From the NCBI GenBank assembly GCA_021841005.1, contig JAKBVZ010000006.1, forward strand, positions 1 through 57,027: a stretch of 57,027 nucleotides of DNA, given 5' to 3'. Positions 43,654-52,106 of the stretch are shown one piece after another (the first letter of the stretch is position 1; each line of letters begins with the position of its first letter). The notes beneath the pieces are model-generated. The model was given only the letters and a program-made list of their open reading frames with translations. It was not told where the DNA came from and did not search any database. A program made the position numbers and the translations under genes. Origin of the DNA: Actinomycetes bacterium. Lineage in GTDB: Bacteria > Actinomycetota > Acidimicrobiia > Acidimicrobiales > JAMCPL01.

Positions 43654-45969
43654 TTAGTTTAGAATACGTACCACCACCAGCAATGCAAGCAACACTACCA
43701 GCATATATGCTATATAGACATTGATCCTGCCGGACTGCAGCAGTTGGGCTGTCTGGGCAATGCGCAAGATCACTCTCCTCAGGGGTAGGTACAGGTAGGT
43801 GACAGCTGGATCCTTTACCTCATGGGAATAGTGCGGCTGCATCTGGCGACGCTCGCATGCCTGCTGCGAGGCGGGCGACGGCATGCCTGGGGCTTTTGCT
43901 GGCGTGCCCGGAGGTACGGGCACAGAGTCGTGGAGTCCCGTGATCTTCTTCTCGCTCTGCAAGACCATGGCCAGCACATGACGCATTATATTGGCGTATC
44001 CATAGGAGGTATACCCGGTGCTCTGCCTCCCGTGCGCAGATGCTTCCGCAGCGCCGGCATCTCCAGCGTCACCAGCCACCACTGCATACCTGGACTCTGG
44101 TATATACGCAACCTGCAACGCAGCAGATTGCCATGGCTGTACTATCCTGGCACGGAAGAATGTTCCCCTGGACAGGATGGCGGTGAAAGCGACCACCAAG
44201 AGAACCATAAGTGGAAACACCAGCCACAGCCAGCTTGGAGACAGGACTGAATATCCAGGTGCTGCGGGTTCAATCACGAAGGGTGATGCTATGGCGGCAA
44301 CCACATCAGCCTTCGGCAGGATGCCGGAGATCCCGGATGCGATTACCCTGATTTCAAGCGGCGTGGCTATGGACAGTCCGAGCAGGCTCACCGATAGCGT
44401 GCCCGTACCTGCACCAGACAGTATCCCCGCGATGGAGCGCTGTTCCCTGGAACCATACATCCCCCCCGCCACGGAAAAACCTAGTAACCTCACAAAGGCA
44501 AACCCGGCTATTCCAGCAGTCAACGCGATGAACGCTCCGGCTATCCCCATGGAAAGCGGCAGCAACAATCCATGCAGCCTGAAGAGTTGAGCAAGACTCT
44601 CCATGACAAACCATTCAGAGACGAAACCGGCCAGCGGAGGCATGCCTGCAAGACTTAGACATCCTATCGAGAAGAATACCCCTGTCACGGGCATGCGCCG
44701 GGCGACGCCACGGATGCTATCCAGGTTGGTGGACTTGGCTGCGTTTTCGAGCCGTGAGGACGATGCAAAGAGCAACGACTTGCCGAATGCATGAGCAACG
44801 CATTGAAGCGTGGCAGCTAGAAGCCCTGCCGCTACGACTATGTGCGATCCGCCTATCTCCCCTGCACATGCAACTCCGAACGCCACAAAGATGATCCCGG
44901 CATTCTCCACGCTGGACCAGGATATGAAACGGGCCAGATCCTTCTCCACGGACCCGAACGCTATCCCGATCAAGGCCGTAATGCCGCCAAGAACAAGGAT
45001 TGCCGCCACTAGGCCGGCGGGAGGCGCACTGAGAATATCCAGAAACCGCCACAATCCATATACTCCGACATTGAGCGCCACCCCAGCCATGAGGGCCCTG
45101 GCAGGAGCTGGAGCCTGCGGGTACGCTGCGGGCATCCAGGGGTGGAATGGGACAATACCCATCTTCATGGCAAAAGCCGTTGTGCAGAGCAGCCAGGCAA
45201 TAGCCCTCAGTGTACTGCCACTACCGGCACCCAGGTCCACCAGCGACAGTGACCCGCTGTTTGCGGCAAGCAAGAGAACGCCCAGCAGGAGCATGGCCCC
45301 GCTGCCCTTTCCTGCAAGGGCAGCCGACCATGATGAGCGCATCTGGGCGCTGTCCTTGCGTGCGGCCAGAGCCAGCAACGCCACTCCTACGGTGACCAAC
45401 TCCCAGGAGAGCACGAAATCGAACGCGTTGGCCGACAGTACCACGCCTGCTACGGCAAGGATGAGCAGGCAGTACGAGGCCGGTAGCATTCTCGAATACC
45501 TAGCGGGAGACATGTCTCCCGCCCCGAGCGACCAGCCTGCAGCAGATATGGAGATCGCCAAGGCAGTTGTGCAAGTTATGAGCAGGAATAGTGCGGCCAG
45601 ATGATCCAGCAGGCCTGCCGGATGTCCGAGACCGAGCCCGATCAGGGTAGTATGTACCGTATAGGCACGGCCGCTTGCCAGCTCGAGCCCTCCGGCAGCA
45701 GCAAGAAACGCGCTGCCGCCAGCCGCCGCCAGGTACGGCAGTGGACGCAGCTTGCGTATGCCGATCGGCAAGAGCAAACCGGAGAGTATGCCGCCACCGA
45801 GAAGCACGAATCCTGAAGTGAGCAAAGATCCCAACCCTGCCACTACCTCTCCGCCCACTTGCCCGATCCGCCCAATCGCATGGACGGCCGGCTTGCCCAG
45901 CTCACCCCGCTCATCTGCATTACCCCGAACTTCCTCTCGTTTCCCTCGCTCATGATGCACCAACTGCAT
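43654..45969 (-). CDS. Hydrogenase-4 subunit B/NuoL-type antiporter-like subunit
   Basis: A 771-residue membrane protein of the proton-pumping antiporter family (HyfB, NuoL/M). The key channel residues are visible: the TM5 glutamate in VLSWELVTVGVALLAL, the TM7 lysine in FAMKMGIVPFHPWMPAAYPQ, and the broken-helix histidine region in CVAHAFGKSLLF. A hydrophilic segment of about 100 residues before the last helix includes GDAGDAGAAEASAHG, typical of the low-complexity inserts in this genome. It is last in a six-gene operon and overlaps the preceding small-subunit gene by 20 bp. A GTG at 45843 with GGAGAGG upstream is an alternative start that would remove the charged N-terminal extension. Confidence 0.88.
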   Translation of the reverse strand: MQLVHHERGKREEVRGNADERGELGKPAVHAIGRIGQVGGEVVAGLGSLLTSGFVLLGGGILSGLLLPIGIRKLRPLPYLAAAGGSAFLAAAGGLELASGRAYTVHTTLIGLGLGHPAGLLDHLAALFLLITCTTALAISISAAGWSLGAGDMSPARYSRMLPASYCLLILAVAGVVLSANAFDFVLSWELVTVGVALLALAARKDSAQMRSSWSAALAGKGSGAMLLLGVLLLAANSGSLSLVDLGAGSGSTLRAIAWLLCTTAFAMKMGIVPFHPWMPAAYPQAPAPARALMAGVALNVGVYGLWRFLDILSAPPAGLVAAILVLGGITALIGIAFGSVEKDLARFISWSSVENAGIIFVAFGVACAGEIGGSHIVVAAGLLAATLQCVAHAFGKSLLFASSSRLENAAKSTNLDSIRGVARRMPVTGVFFSIGCLSLAGMPPLAGFVSEWFVMESLAQLFRLHGLLLPLSMGIAGAFIALTAGIAGFAFVRLLGFSVAGGMYGSREQRSIAGILSGAGTGTLSVSLLGLSIATPLEIRVIASGISGILPKADVVAAIASPFVIEPAAPGYSVLSPSWLWLVFPLMVLLVVAFTAILSRGTFFRARIVQPWQSAALQVAYIPESRYAVVAGDAGDAGAAEASAHGRQSTGYTSYGYANIMRHVLAMVLQSEKKITGLHDSVPVPPGTPAKAPGMPSPASQQACERRQMQPHYSHEVKDPAVTYLYLPLRRVILRIAQTAQLLQSGRINVYIAYMLVVLLALLVVVRILN

Positions 45970-46549
45970 CTGCGGTACTGCTTGCGCGAAGGCCGCCCAT
46001 TGCCACCAGGATGCCGTGCAGGATAGCTAAGGGACTGGGTGGATCTCCAGGGACGAATATGTCTACGGGCACCTGGGATGCAATCACTGATCCTGAAAAG
46101 CCGCCGGTCGGCCACGCATGGAACGAATCACCATCGATCCCTGAAGGACTTGCCGTCATCGTATCCGACCCTACCGCCATGACAACCTTTGGAAATGGCA
46201 TAGCATCATAGGTCGTGCGAAGAGGCTCGATCATGCCGGCTACGCCAGCTCCGGTCACCATGAGCATATCGGCATGTCGAGGACTTGCCGTAAAAAATAT
46301 ACCCAATCTATTTATGTCGTACAGTGGATTGAGCAGTGCTGCGATTTCCATCTCCACGCTACCATCAGACCCTGCGTCCACATGCCTGATGTACAGGGAT
46401 CGGCGAAACTTTCTCTCCGGGCTCCAGCCATCTCTGACCACCACTACATCACCCACGCTGTCATACGTTCCCTCCAACCACCCGGGCACCCCAGTCGGGT
46501 AACCGGTAGCCAGCACGCCATTCCTCAGTCCTTTCGTGATCCAAGCCAT
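45950..46549 (-). CDS. NuoB/HyfI-like small subunit lacking all four cluster cysteines
   Basis: Homologue of the peripheral subunit that normally holds the cluster next to the quinone or NiFe site (N2 in complex I). The family frame is clear: SLYIRHVDAGS, AALLNPLYDINRLGIFFTAS, PRHADMLMVTGAGVAGM, RTTYDAMPFPKVVMAVG and VPVDIFVPGDPPSPLAILHG. The four ligand positions have changed: the CxGCE-type motif reads SDGSVEME, the third Cys lies in the MAVGSDT region and is absent, and the PGCPP motif is PGDPP. The protein has no cysteine at all, so it should not bind a [4Fe-4S] cluster. The ATG at 46549 has GGAGG nine bases upstream, giving 199 residues. Confidence 0.85.
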   Translation of the reverse strand: MAWITKGLRNGVLATGYPTGVPGWLEGTYDSVGDVVVVRDGWSPERKFRRSLYIRHVDAGSDGSVEMEIAALLNPLYDINRLGIFFTASPRHADMLMVTGAGVAGMIEPLRTTYDAMPFPKVVMAVGSDTMTASPSGIDGDSFHAWPTGGFSGSVIASQVPVDIFVPGDPPSPLAILHGILVAMGGLRASSTADAVGAS

Positions 46550-46637
46550 CAATCCCTGCCTCCAACCATCCGACAACTAGGCGCCAGATGCTCCCTCTGG
46601 TAAATCTCTATAGGAACCATCAACCATTCCGTTGCGT

Positions 46638-48131
46638 TCATAGCGCGGCACCTGCGGGAGAGATCTCCAGTGAGGCCTCGTTGAAGGCGAAGTCGGTGAA
46701 GATGTCACCGTTGAATATCAGCGGGAAAATCTGCAAGTTGTGGAACGAAGCCGGTCGAATATTGCAGCCCGTAAGGATACCATCCTGGATCTCCACCAGG
46801 TACATGCATTCACCCTGCGGAGATTCAAAGACCCCGAAGCCAAGTCCCGAGAGAGGTGGCAGCGGCTCGCGCCACGAGCCATCTAAGCCTGTCTCCGACA
46901 GCAGGCCGAGAGCATGATCGACCATGAAAAACGAGTCCCACACCTCCTCCCACCTGATCTGTTGCCTCGCCAAGCCGTCCCCTCCCGTAGCCGAACGCTC
47001 GCCTCTGTAACCCGCCTGGATGTATGCCTCGGCAAGCGGCATGGCGCCGGAAGACCGCACATCCGTTCCTGGTGTGGCTCCTCGGGCAAGCAGGCCAACC
47101 GCTCCCTGACGGCAGGCCATCTCCGCATCCAGCACTCCGGCGTGCCTGATCCTGTCGATGAACGATGGAGTGGACATAGCTTCCGACGCATCTTCATAGA
47201 GTAGTTGCCTGATATACGCTGCCCGTTTCATAGCATCTTCCGGAGAGCAACGTGGTGGTGCAGCCACTCCCCCAGGCACGACCACTCCGCGAGAGAACCT
47301 GCTTCCCGACAGGGTCCCACGCAGCTGTTGGACAAGTTCCAATTCGTAGGAGAAACGGGCATATGCAACTGCCAGCCCAGCAGCCTCCGCCAGCATCACG
47401 GCCACCTTTACATGATCAGCGATACGTTCCAATTCAGCATGAACCAAGCGCAGCAATCCGGCTCGAGGTGGGATGGTAATGCTGGCTACTGACTCCACTG
47501 CGAGGCAATAGGTGATTGCATGGGCAACGCTTCCCACGCCCTCGACTCTCTCGGCGACTCGTACAGCCTCGTCGAACTTCCTTCCGGTCATGCTCCTTTC
47601 GATCCCCCTGTGCTTGTAGCCAGGATGTACAACCAGTAATGGCAGATCTTCGCCGGGGGTGCACAATTCGTATCCAACCGACTCATATATCCCTGACCGC
47701 ACCGGACCATAGTAAAAGGTGAACAGTCCCTCTCCTGTGGCGCTGCGTGCCGACCTTGGCGTATTCCATCCAGTCAAGAACAGATCTTTGACCATGTGGT
47801 GGCCGGTTGCGAATACGTGGCACTGCTCGGCAAGCTTGTGCTCGTACCAGTCCGCTGTGGACACCACACCTGTGAGGGATGGGTAGCTTCGGCCTCTTGC
47901 ACACTCAATACTGGTCAGCGTATACATACCACTCGGATGCGCCATAACAGCGCTGATCGTCTTGCCGACCGATGAAGATGGGATACCGAGCAACCCAGCG
48001 AACCGCGAACCGCTTGCAATGCCTGCAGCTACCTCATCCGCGAAGCTTTCGACAGGAACGTACTCCAGCGTCACTGCGCCATGTATCACCTGGCCAGTCT
48101 CCAGGCTGGTGACCTCTTCATCACCTCTCAT
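46638..48131 (-). CDS. HycE/NuoCD-like large subunit without NiFe ligands
   Basis: A 497-residue homologue of the hydrogenase large subunit/NuoD with an N-terminal NuoC-like part (SIECARGRSYPSLTGVVSTA, DWYEHKLAEQCHVFATGH). The NuoD-like fold follows in VHPGYKHRGIERSMTGRKFD, RVEGVGSVAHAITYCLAVES and LVHAELERIADHVKVAVML. The first CxxC that would bind Ni (CGIC in hydrogenases) reads EGVG, and the C-terminal DPCxxC is missing (the end is FTDFAFNEASLEISPAGAAL). No Ni site can form. The start at 48131 overlaps the stop of the upstream gene (ATGA). With its neighbours it resembles Ehr-type complexes and the Rv0082-Rv0087 cluster of mycobacteria (from memory). Confidence 0.85.
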   Translation of the reverse strand: MRGDEEVTSLETGQVIHGAVTLEYVPVESFADEVAAGIASGSRFAGLLGIPSSSVGKTISAVMAHPSGMYTLTSIECARGRSYPSLTGVVSTADWYEHKLAEQCHVFATGHHMVKDLFLTGWNTPRSARSATGEGLFTFYYGPVRSGIYESVGYELCTPGEDLPLLVVHPGYKHRGIERSMTGRKFDEAVRVAERVEGVGSVAHAITYCLAVESVASITIPPRAGLLRLVHAELERIADHVKVAVMLAEAAGLAVAYARFSYELELVQQLRGTLSGSRFSRGVVVPGGVAAPPRCSPEDAMKRAAYIRQLLYEDASEAMSTPSFIDRIRHAGVLDAEMACRQGAVGLLARGATPGTDVRSSGAMPLAEAYIQAGYRGERSATGGDGLARQQIRWEEVWDSFFMVDHALGLLSETGLDGSWREPLPPLSGLGFGVFESPQGECMYLVEIQDGILTGCNIRPASFHNLQIFPLIFNGDIFTDFAFNEASLEISPAGAAL

Positions 48132-49894
48132 CTCGCCACCCGCCCGGTCAATTCCCGTGCCGCCGAGTCCACCAGGCGCATAAAGTCTGCAGGTGGGTGG
48201 AGACCGAGCAGGACAAGACCGACGACACCAGCCAGCATTGGTACGACCATCCAGGCACACAGGCCCTGGCTTCCTGCTACCTCCAGTGGCATGATGACGG
48301 AGTTGTCTGAACTGCCGGGGGGAATAGTACCGTCAACACTGGCAGAAACGGCAGTACCAGGACTATCATGACCGCCACCTTGGCTGGCACCAGCGTCAAG
48401 ACCACCGCCAGTGCCAAGACCACCGCTAGGACCGCTACTGCCAGAGATGGCGGGACTTCCGGGAGCGAGCATACTAGGACCGTTAGGGCGATCGGGGCTC
48501 AGAATAATCTTGACCGTGTTCCAGCTCAACCCGGCAAAGGCGACCGTAACCAGTACCAGCAGTACCACCACGCCAAGATCCTGCCCAGCGGACAGCCCTC
48601 CGTCCACAATCATGAACTCGCTCCGGAAAAGTGCAAAAGGTGGCAGTGCACTCAAGGCCGCCACTGCCGCAAGAAGCAATGACCCGCTCCACGGAAGTGC
48701 GGTCAATCCCCCTGAAATGCGGCTGATATCCTTGGTTCCAAATTTGATCTTGAAACTGCCCGCACCAAAAAAAGCAGTCCCTTTTGCCAAGCCATGCGAT
48801 ACAACGTGCAGCATTACGCCCGCCAGAGCAATAGGAACACCAAAACCGGCACCTATAGCGATAATGCCCATATGTTCTACACTGGAATACGCAAACATCC
48901 TCTTCATGTCGCGCTGGACCAGAAGGAACAGTGCGGCGATCAGCAGTGACAGGACCCCGAACGCAAGGAGTACATCGTGCGGGAACACATTTCCAACATT
49001 GAGAACGGTTACCTGTTCGAAACGGAGTATAGCGTAAAAGCTTACTGCCAGCAACGACCCCGAGAGAAGCGCCGAGACAGGAGTCGGCGCCTCGGAATGG
49101 GCATCGGGTAGCCACGTGTGCATAGGAGCCAGGCCCATCTTGGTGCCGAAACCTATCACCGCCAGCACAAAGGCCAGTTCCACCGTACCGCGGGCCAACC
49201 CATGCACGTGTGCCAGGTAGCCTATCTGCAGCGCATGGGACGATCCCAGCACCGGCGCAGCAGCAACATACAGTACAAACACACCCAGCAGCGAGAGGCC
49301 AAGCCCCATGGATGCAATGATCACGTACTTCCAAGCCGCTTCAGAAGCACCATCCGTGTCCTCCAGGGAAACGAGCAGCGCCGAGACGACAGTGGTGATT
49401 TCTATAGCCACCCACACGAGACTCAGGTTGGATAGGATCAATGCGGCAGACATCGCCCCGCAAAATATATTGATGCCGGTAAAGAACCTCTTGTCGAAAC
49501 GATCACTTACCGCCCACTGCTGGCTCGCCTCCTCACTGTCCCCGTCCTTCCCAGCACTGGCACCCTGCCGGACAACCTGGCCTACCCGGCCAATCAACTC
49601 CCCCATGCCTCTACTGCCGCCCAGATAACCGATCGAGAATATCGCAGTAGCAGCATAAAGGAACGCGGTTACCAGCAGGAAGATGCCCGATAGGGAGTCG
49701 GCGCCGAACAGGGTACCTGCGACAACCCTGCCCCCGCCTGCAACTCTCACAGCTACCATAACCGATAAAGCCAGCGTGGCCAGTCCCGACACAACTGTGG
49801 CCACCCGGCGTACCACGCTCGTGAACAGGTACGACAGCACGGTGGCGACCGCCGGCACCACCACTATTCCTATCAACCAAGTCCCTGCGCTCAT
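48128..49894 (-). CDS. HyfF/HycQ-like antiporter subunit
   Basis: A second NuoL/N-type membrane subunit, 588 residues with about 13 or more transmembrane segments. The channel residues are present: the Glu in LVWVAIEITTVVSALLV, the Lys in FGTKMGLAPMHTWLPDAHSE, and HVVSHGLAKGTAFFGAG. It would provide a second proton- or sodium-conducting module alongside the HyfB-like protein. Two hydrophilic insertions interrupt it: about 30 residues after SIGYLGGSRGM (including GASAGKDGDSEEASQQ) and about 55 residues before the last helix (SGSSGPSGGLGTGGGLDAG). The ATG at 49894 (MSAGTWLIGI) has AGGGG about ten bases upstream and is preferred to an earlier start at 49915. Confidence 0.87.
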   Translation of the reverse strand: MSAGTWLIGIVVVPAVATVLSYLFTSVVRRVATVVSGLATLALSVMVAVRVAGGGRVVAGTLFGADSLSGIFLLVTAFLYAATAIFSIGYLGGSRGMGELIGRVGQVVRQGASAGKDGDSEEASQQWAVSDRFDKRFFTGINIFCGAMSAALILSNLSLVWVAIEITTVVSALLVSLEDTDGASEAAWKYVIIASMGLGLSLLGVFVLYVAAAPVLGSSHALQIGYLAHVHGLARGTVELAFVLAVIGFGTKMGLAPMHTWLPDAHSEAPTPVSALLSGSLLAVSFYAILRFEQVTVLNVGNVFPHDVLLAFGVLSLLIAALFLLVQRDMKRMFAYSSVEHMGIIAIGAGFGVPIALAGVMLHVVSHGLAKGTAFFGAGSFKIKFGTKDISRISGGLTALPWSGSLLLAAVAALSALPPFALFRSEFMIVDGGLSAGQDLGVVVLLVLVTVAFAGLSWNTVKIILSPDRPNGPSMLAPGSPAISGSSGPSGGLGTGGGLDAGASQGGGHDSPGTAVSASVDGTIPPGSSDNSVIMPLEVAGSQGLCAWMVVPMLAGVVGLVLLGLHPPADFMRLVDSAARELTGRVAR

Positions 49895-50032
49895 GTTGTC
49901 GTTTCCCCTGCACAATGCGTTGACCCCTGGCCAGCGGCCTGCGGTACCGCCTCTTGTGGCAACACTAGAGGGGAAGGAAGCGACGCGGGCAATCCATCCC
50001 TGCCTTCATGCATTTGTAGCGTCATCTCCCGA

Positions 50033-50731
50033 TCACCCCTTCAGCCTGTCAAGCACATGGGTGGACAAGGTCCTTGTTTTCATATGATGCAACCTCATCA
50101 GAAGACCAAATACCACTGCTGCAACCAGCAGATCGAAGAAGGTGGCCACATCTGTGATGAATGGCATATTCCTGGCAACGCTGATGGAAAAAAGCGTAAT
50201 CCCATTTTCGAGAGAGAAGAAACCGGCCACCTGTGAAATCACGTCCCTACGAAGCACTATGAGTGTAAAAGCGACGAGTACTATTGCGATATCAATGGGG
50301 ACGGCATTACCGGCCGTGGCGGTTCCCCTCCCGATCACTGAAGCCGTCCGGAATGGCACTCCGATGAAGAATCCACATGCAGCGGTAACCAGCGCGATGT
50401 AGAGCATGGAAGGCAGTTTCATGATAGCACTCTGCGATAGGTCAGCACTGTCTACGCGCATCAGGCGCAGGATGACCATGGGAACGATGACCACTTTTAT
50501 GATAAATGACAGTGCGCTCACTGCATAGAGGCCACTATTACCCTGCTCAATGCCGGTCGCTAGTGCCACCGCCGCCACCAGGGAGGACTGGACCATATAC
50601 AGTCGTACCTGCGAACGTAACAGATGTGCCCTCAGCATCAGGAACTCGGTCACCAGAACGCCCACCCCGAACAACGTGACGATGGAGGTAAACGCCGATG
50701 GCGAGGAAACCACGGTAGCCACAGCCATCAC
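50033..50731 (-). CDS. HyfE/HycP-like small membrane subunit
   Basis: A 232-residue, highly hydrophobic protein with about seven membrane segments, matching the NuoK-related subunit E of hydrogenase-4-type complexes. Supporting patterns are FGVGVLVTEFLMLRAHLLRS, the helix GLYAVSALSFIIKVVIVPMV with its buried lysine, and the late FFSLENGITLFSISVARNMP segment, in which NuoK-like proteins have a conserved Glu. The first codons overlap the stop of the HycD-like gene (ATGA). A gap of 138 bp (49895-50032) follows before the next subunit, with only a GGGGAAGG-type site near it. Confidence 0.83.
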   Translation of the reverse strand: MMAVATVVSSPSAFTSIVTLFGVGVLVTEFLMLRAHLLRSQVRLYMVQSSLVAAVALATGIEQGNSGLYAVSALSFIIKVVIVPMVILRLMRVDSADLSQSAIMKLPSMLYIALVTAACGFFIGVPFRTASVIGRGTATAGNAVPIDIAIVLVAFTLIVLRRDVISQVAGFFSLENGITLFSISVARNMPFITDVATFFDLLVAAVVFGLLMRLHHMKTRTLSTHVLDRLKG

Positions 50732-51684
50732 CCCACGCCTACCAGGTACACCAGCAATGCCAGTACCGCGATCAGGAACGACCCAGCAAGGTACTCCGTG
50801 ATCTTGAACAGTCTCAGTTTGGCAAAAGAGTCATCCACGACTGCAAATACACAACCAAGCACCAGCGCTTTCCCCAGCAGGGAGAGCACCGCCAGAAGCA
50901 CGGCCATCGCGCTCGTAGAGCTGGCCAGCCCCCACGGCGCTACGAATACATTGATCAGGATCGTATAGAGGATCATCTGTTTCATTGCACTGCCCCATGT
51001 AAGCAGAGCCATAGCCGGGCCCGAATGCTCGAAAGCCCTGGCTTCGTCTATCATCCCCAATTCAAGCGTACCGCTGTGCGTCTCCACCGGTATCCTGCCT
51101 GTCTCGGAGAGGACAACCAGGAAAAATGCGATCGCCGCCAGCACATGTGCCGGCGCCAGCATGGCTGATCCGGATGATCTGATCGTGGCGGCCATCGCAT
51201 AGGGTAGGTCCGTCCTCGTGATGACTCCTACGGAGAACACTACAAACAGCACGATGGGCTCGCCTAGAGCACCGAAGGACATTGCACGGCTACTGCCAAG
51301 CTGTGCGTAAGGAGACTGAGTATCGGCGGCGCTTAGTGCAACAGCGAAACTACCCAGCCCCAAGATGAACCCACCGCCCAGGATGTCGCCCATATAGCCG
51401 AGTGGCAACGGGAAGGATGTCAACACCGGTATGAGCATGGGAACGATCAGGTAGCAGCAGAACGCCACTACCGGTCCGGCGATGAAAAGCGTACTGGATC
51501 CATTGGGGCGCAAGGTCTCCTTGGCAAACAACTTCCAGAAATCGTAATATGGTTGGAGTACCCGAGGCCCTCTCCGTCCCTGCAGGCGAGCCTCGAACCT
51601 GGCGATGGCGCCACTCAGCAAAGGAGCAAGCAGCAGCACCGTCAATACCTGGATCAGCTGCACCACATATGTGGAAAGACTCAC
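50728..51684 (-). CDS. HycD/NuoH-like membrane anchor subunit
   Basis: A 318-residue integral membrane protein of the NuoH/HycD family that connects the peripheral arm to the proton channels. Signature segments are RFEARLQGRRGPRVLQPYYD, LWKLF-type (here FWKLFAKETLRPNG), SRAMSFGALGEPIVLF and SETGRIPVETHSGTLELGMI followed by DEARAFEHSGP. These include the acidic residues of the E-channel. All expected membrane helices appear present. It is first in the six-gene operon on the minus strand, so the operon promoter should lie in the 422-bp gap before it. Confidence 0.9.
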   Translation of the reverse strand: MSLSTYVVQLIQVLTVLLLAPLLSGAIARFEARLQGRRGPRVLQPYYDFWKLFAKETLRPNGSSTLFIAGPVVAFCCYLIVPMLIPVLTSFPLPLGYMGDILGGGFILGLGSFAVALSAADTQSPYAQLGSSRAMSFGALGEPIVLFVVFSVGVITRTDLPYAMAATIRSSGSAMLAPAHVLAAIAFFLVVLSETGRIPVETHSGTLELGMIDEARAFEHSGPAMALLTWGSAMKQMILYTILINVFVAPWGLASSTSAMAVLLAVLSLLGKALVLGCVFAVVDDSFAKLRLFKITEYLAGSFLIAVLALLVYLVGVG

Positions 51685-52106
51685 GGCAAAGCACTACCTT
51701 GGCCAGCCAGACGGCTTGAAGGATATCCTGGACCATCAGGATATTTCTGCAATGCACAGTATCGCCGACAGATACTTACGCATATTTGATCTTTGCTCCT
51801 ACCCATCGCTTCAACCTCTGCAAAATCGTTCCAGATAATTACGCAGAGGCCATTAGCTCACGGAGAACAACCTCCATCGGGAGCGCTTTGGGTCAGATCC
51901 TCCCGTATATCCGATACAGCCATGCACGATGGCTATGGCCTGTAAATCTTACGGCTAGGGAACTCACCCACCGGAGCCTCATCCGGCTGGCCACTATTAT
52001 GCCATATTTACCGATCCCGCGCAAATCTCCACCACCAGCCGCCATAGAGAAGACCATCCAAGCGTCCAACCATCCAAGCGCCGGATATGTGCCGGATATG
52101 TGCCCG
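51685..52106. other. Upstream region of the hydrogenase-4-like operon
   Basis: This 422-bp gap lies between pgi (also on the minus strand) and the HycD-like gene. It has several short duplications, such as CCGGATATGTG twice and CATCCAAGCG twice near 52060-52105, and no credible ORF or RNA gene. The promoter is not evident by eye. Confidence 0.4.

Noticed and set aside
43654-51684. Functional NiFe hydrogenase or formate hydrogenlyase
   Set aside because: The Ni-binding and iron-sulfur cysteines are absent, and no maturation genes or formate dehydrogenase lie nearby.
51970-52010. A further copy of the palindromic element (GGCCACTATTATGCC)
   Set aside because: It shares only the central bases, lacks the GCTGCGGC arms and has no flanking direct repeats.
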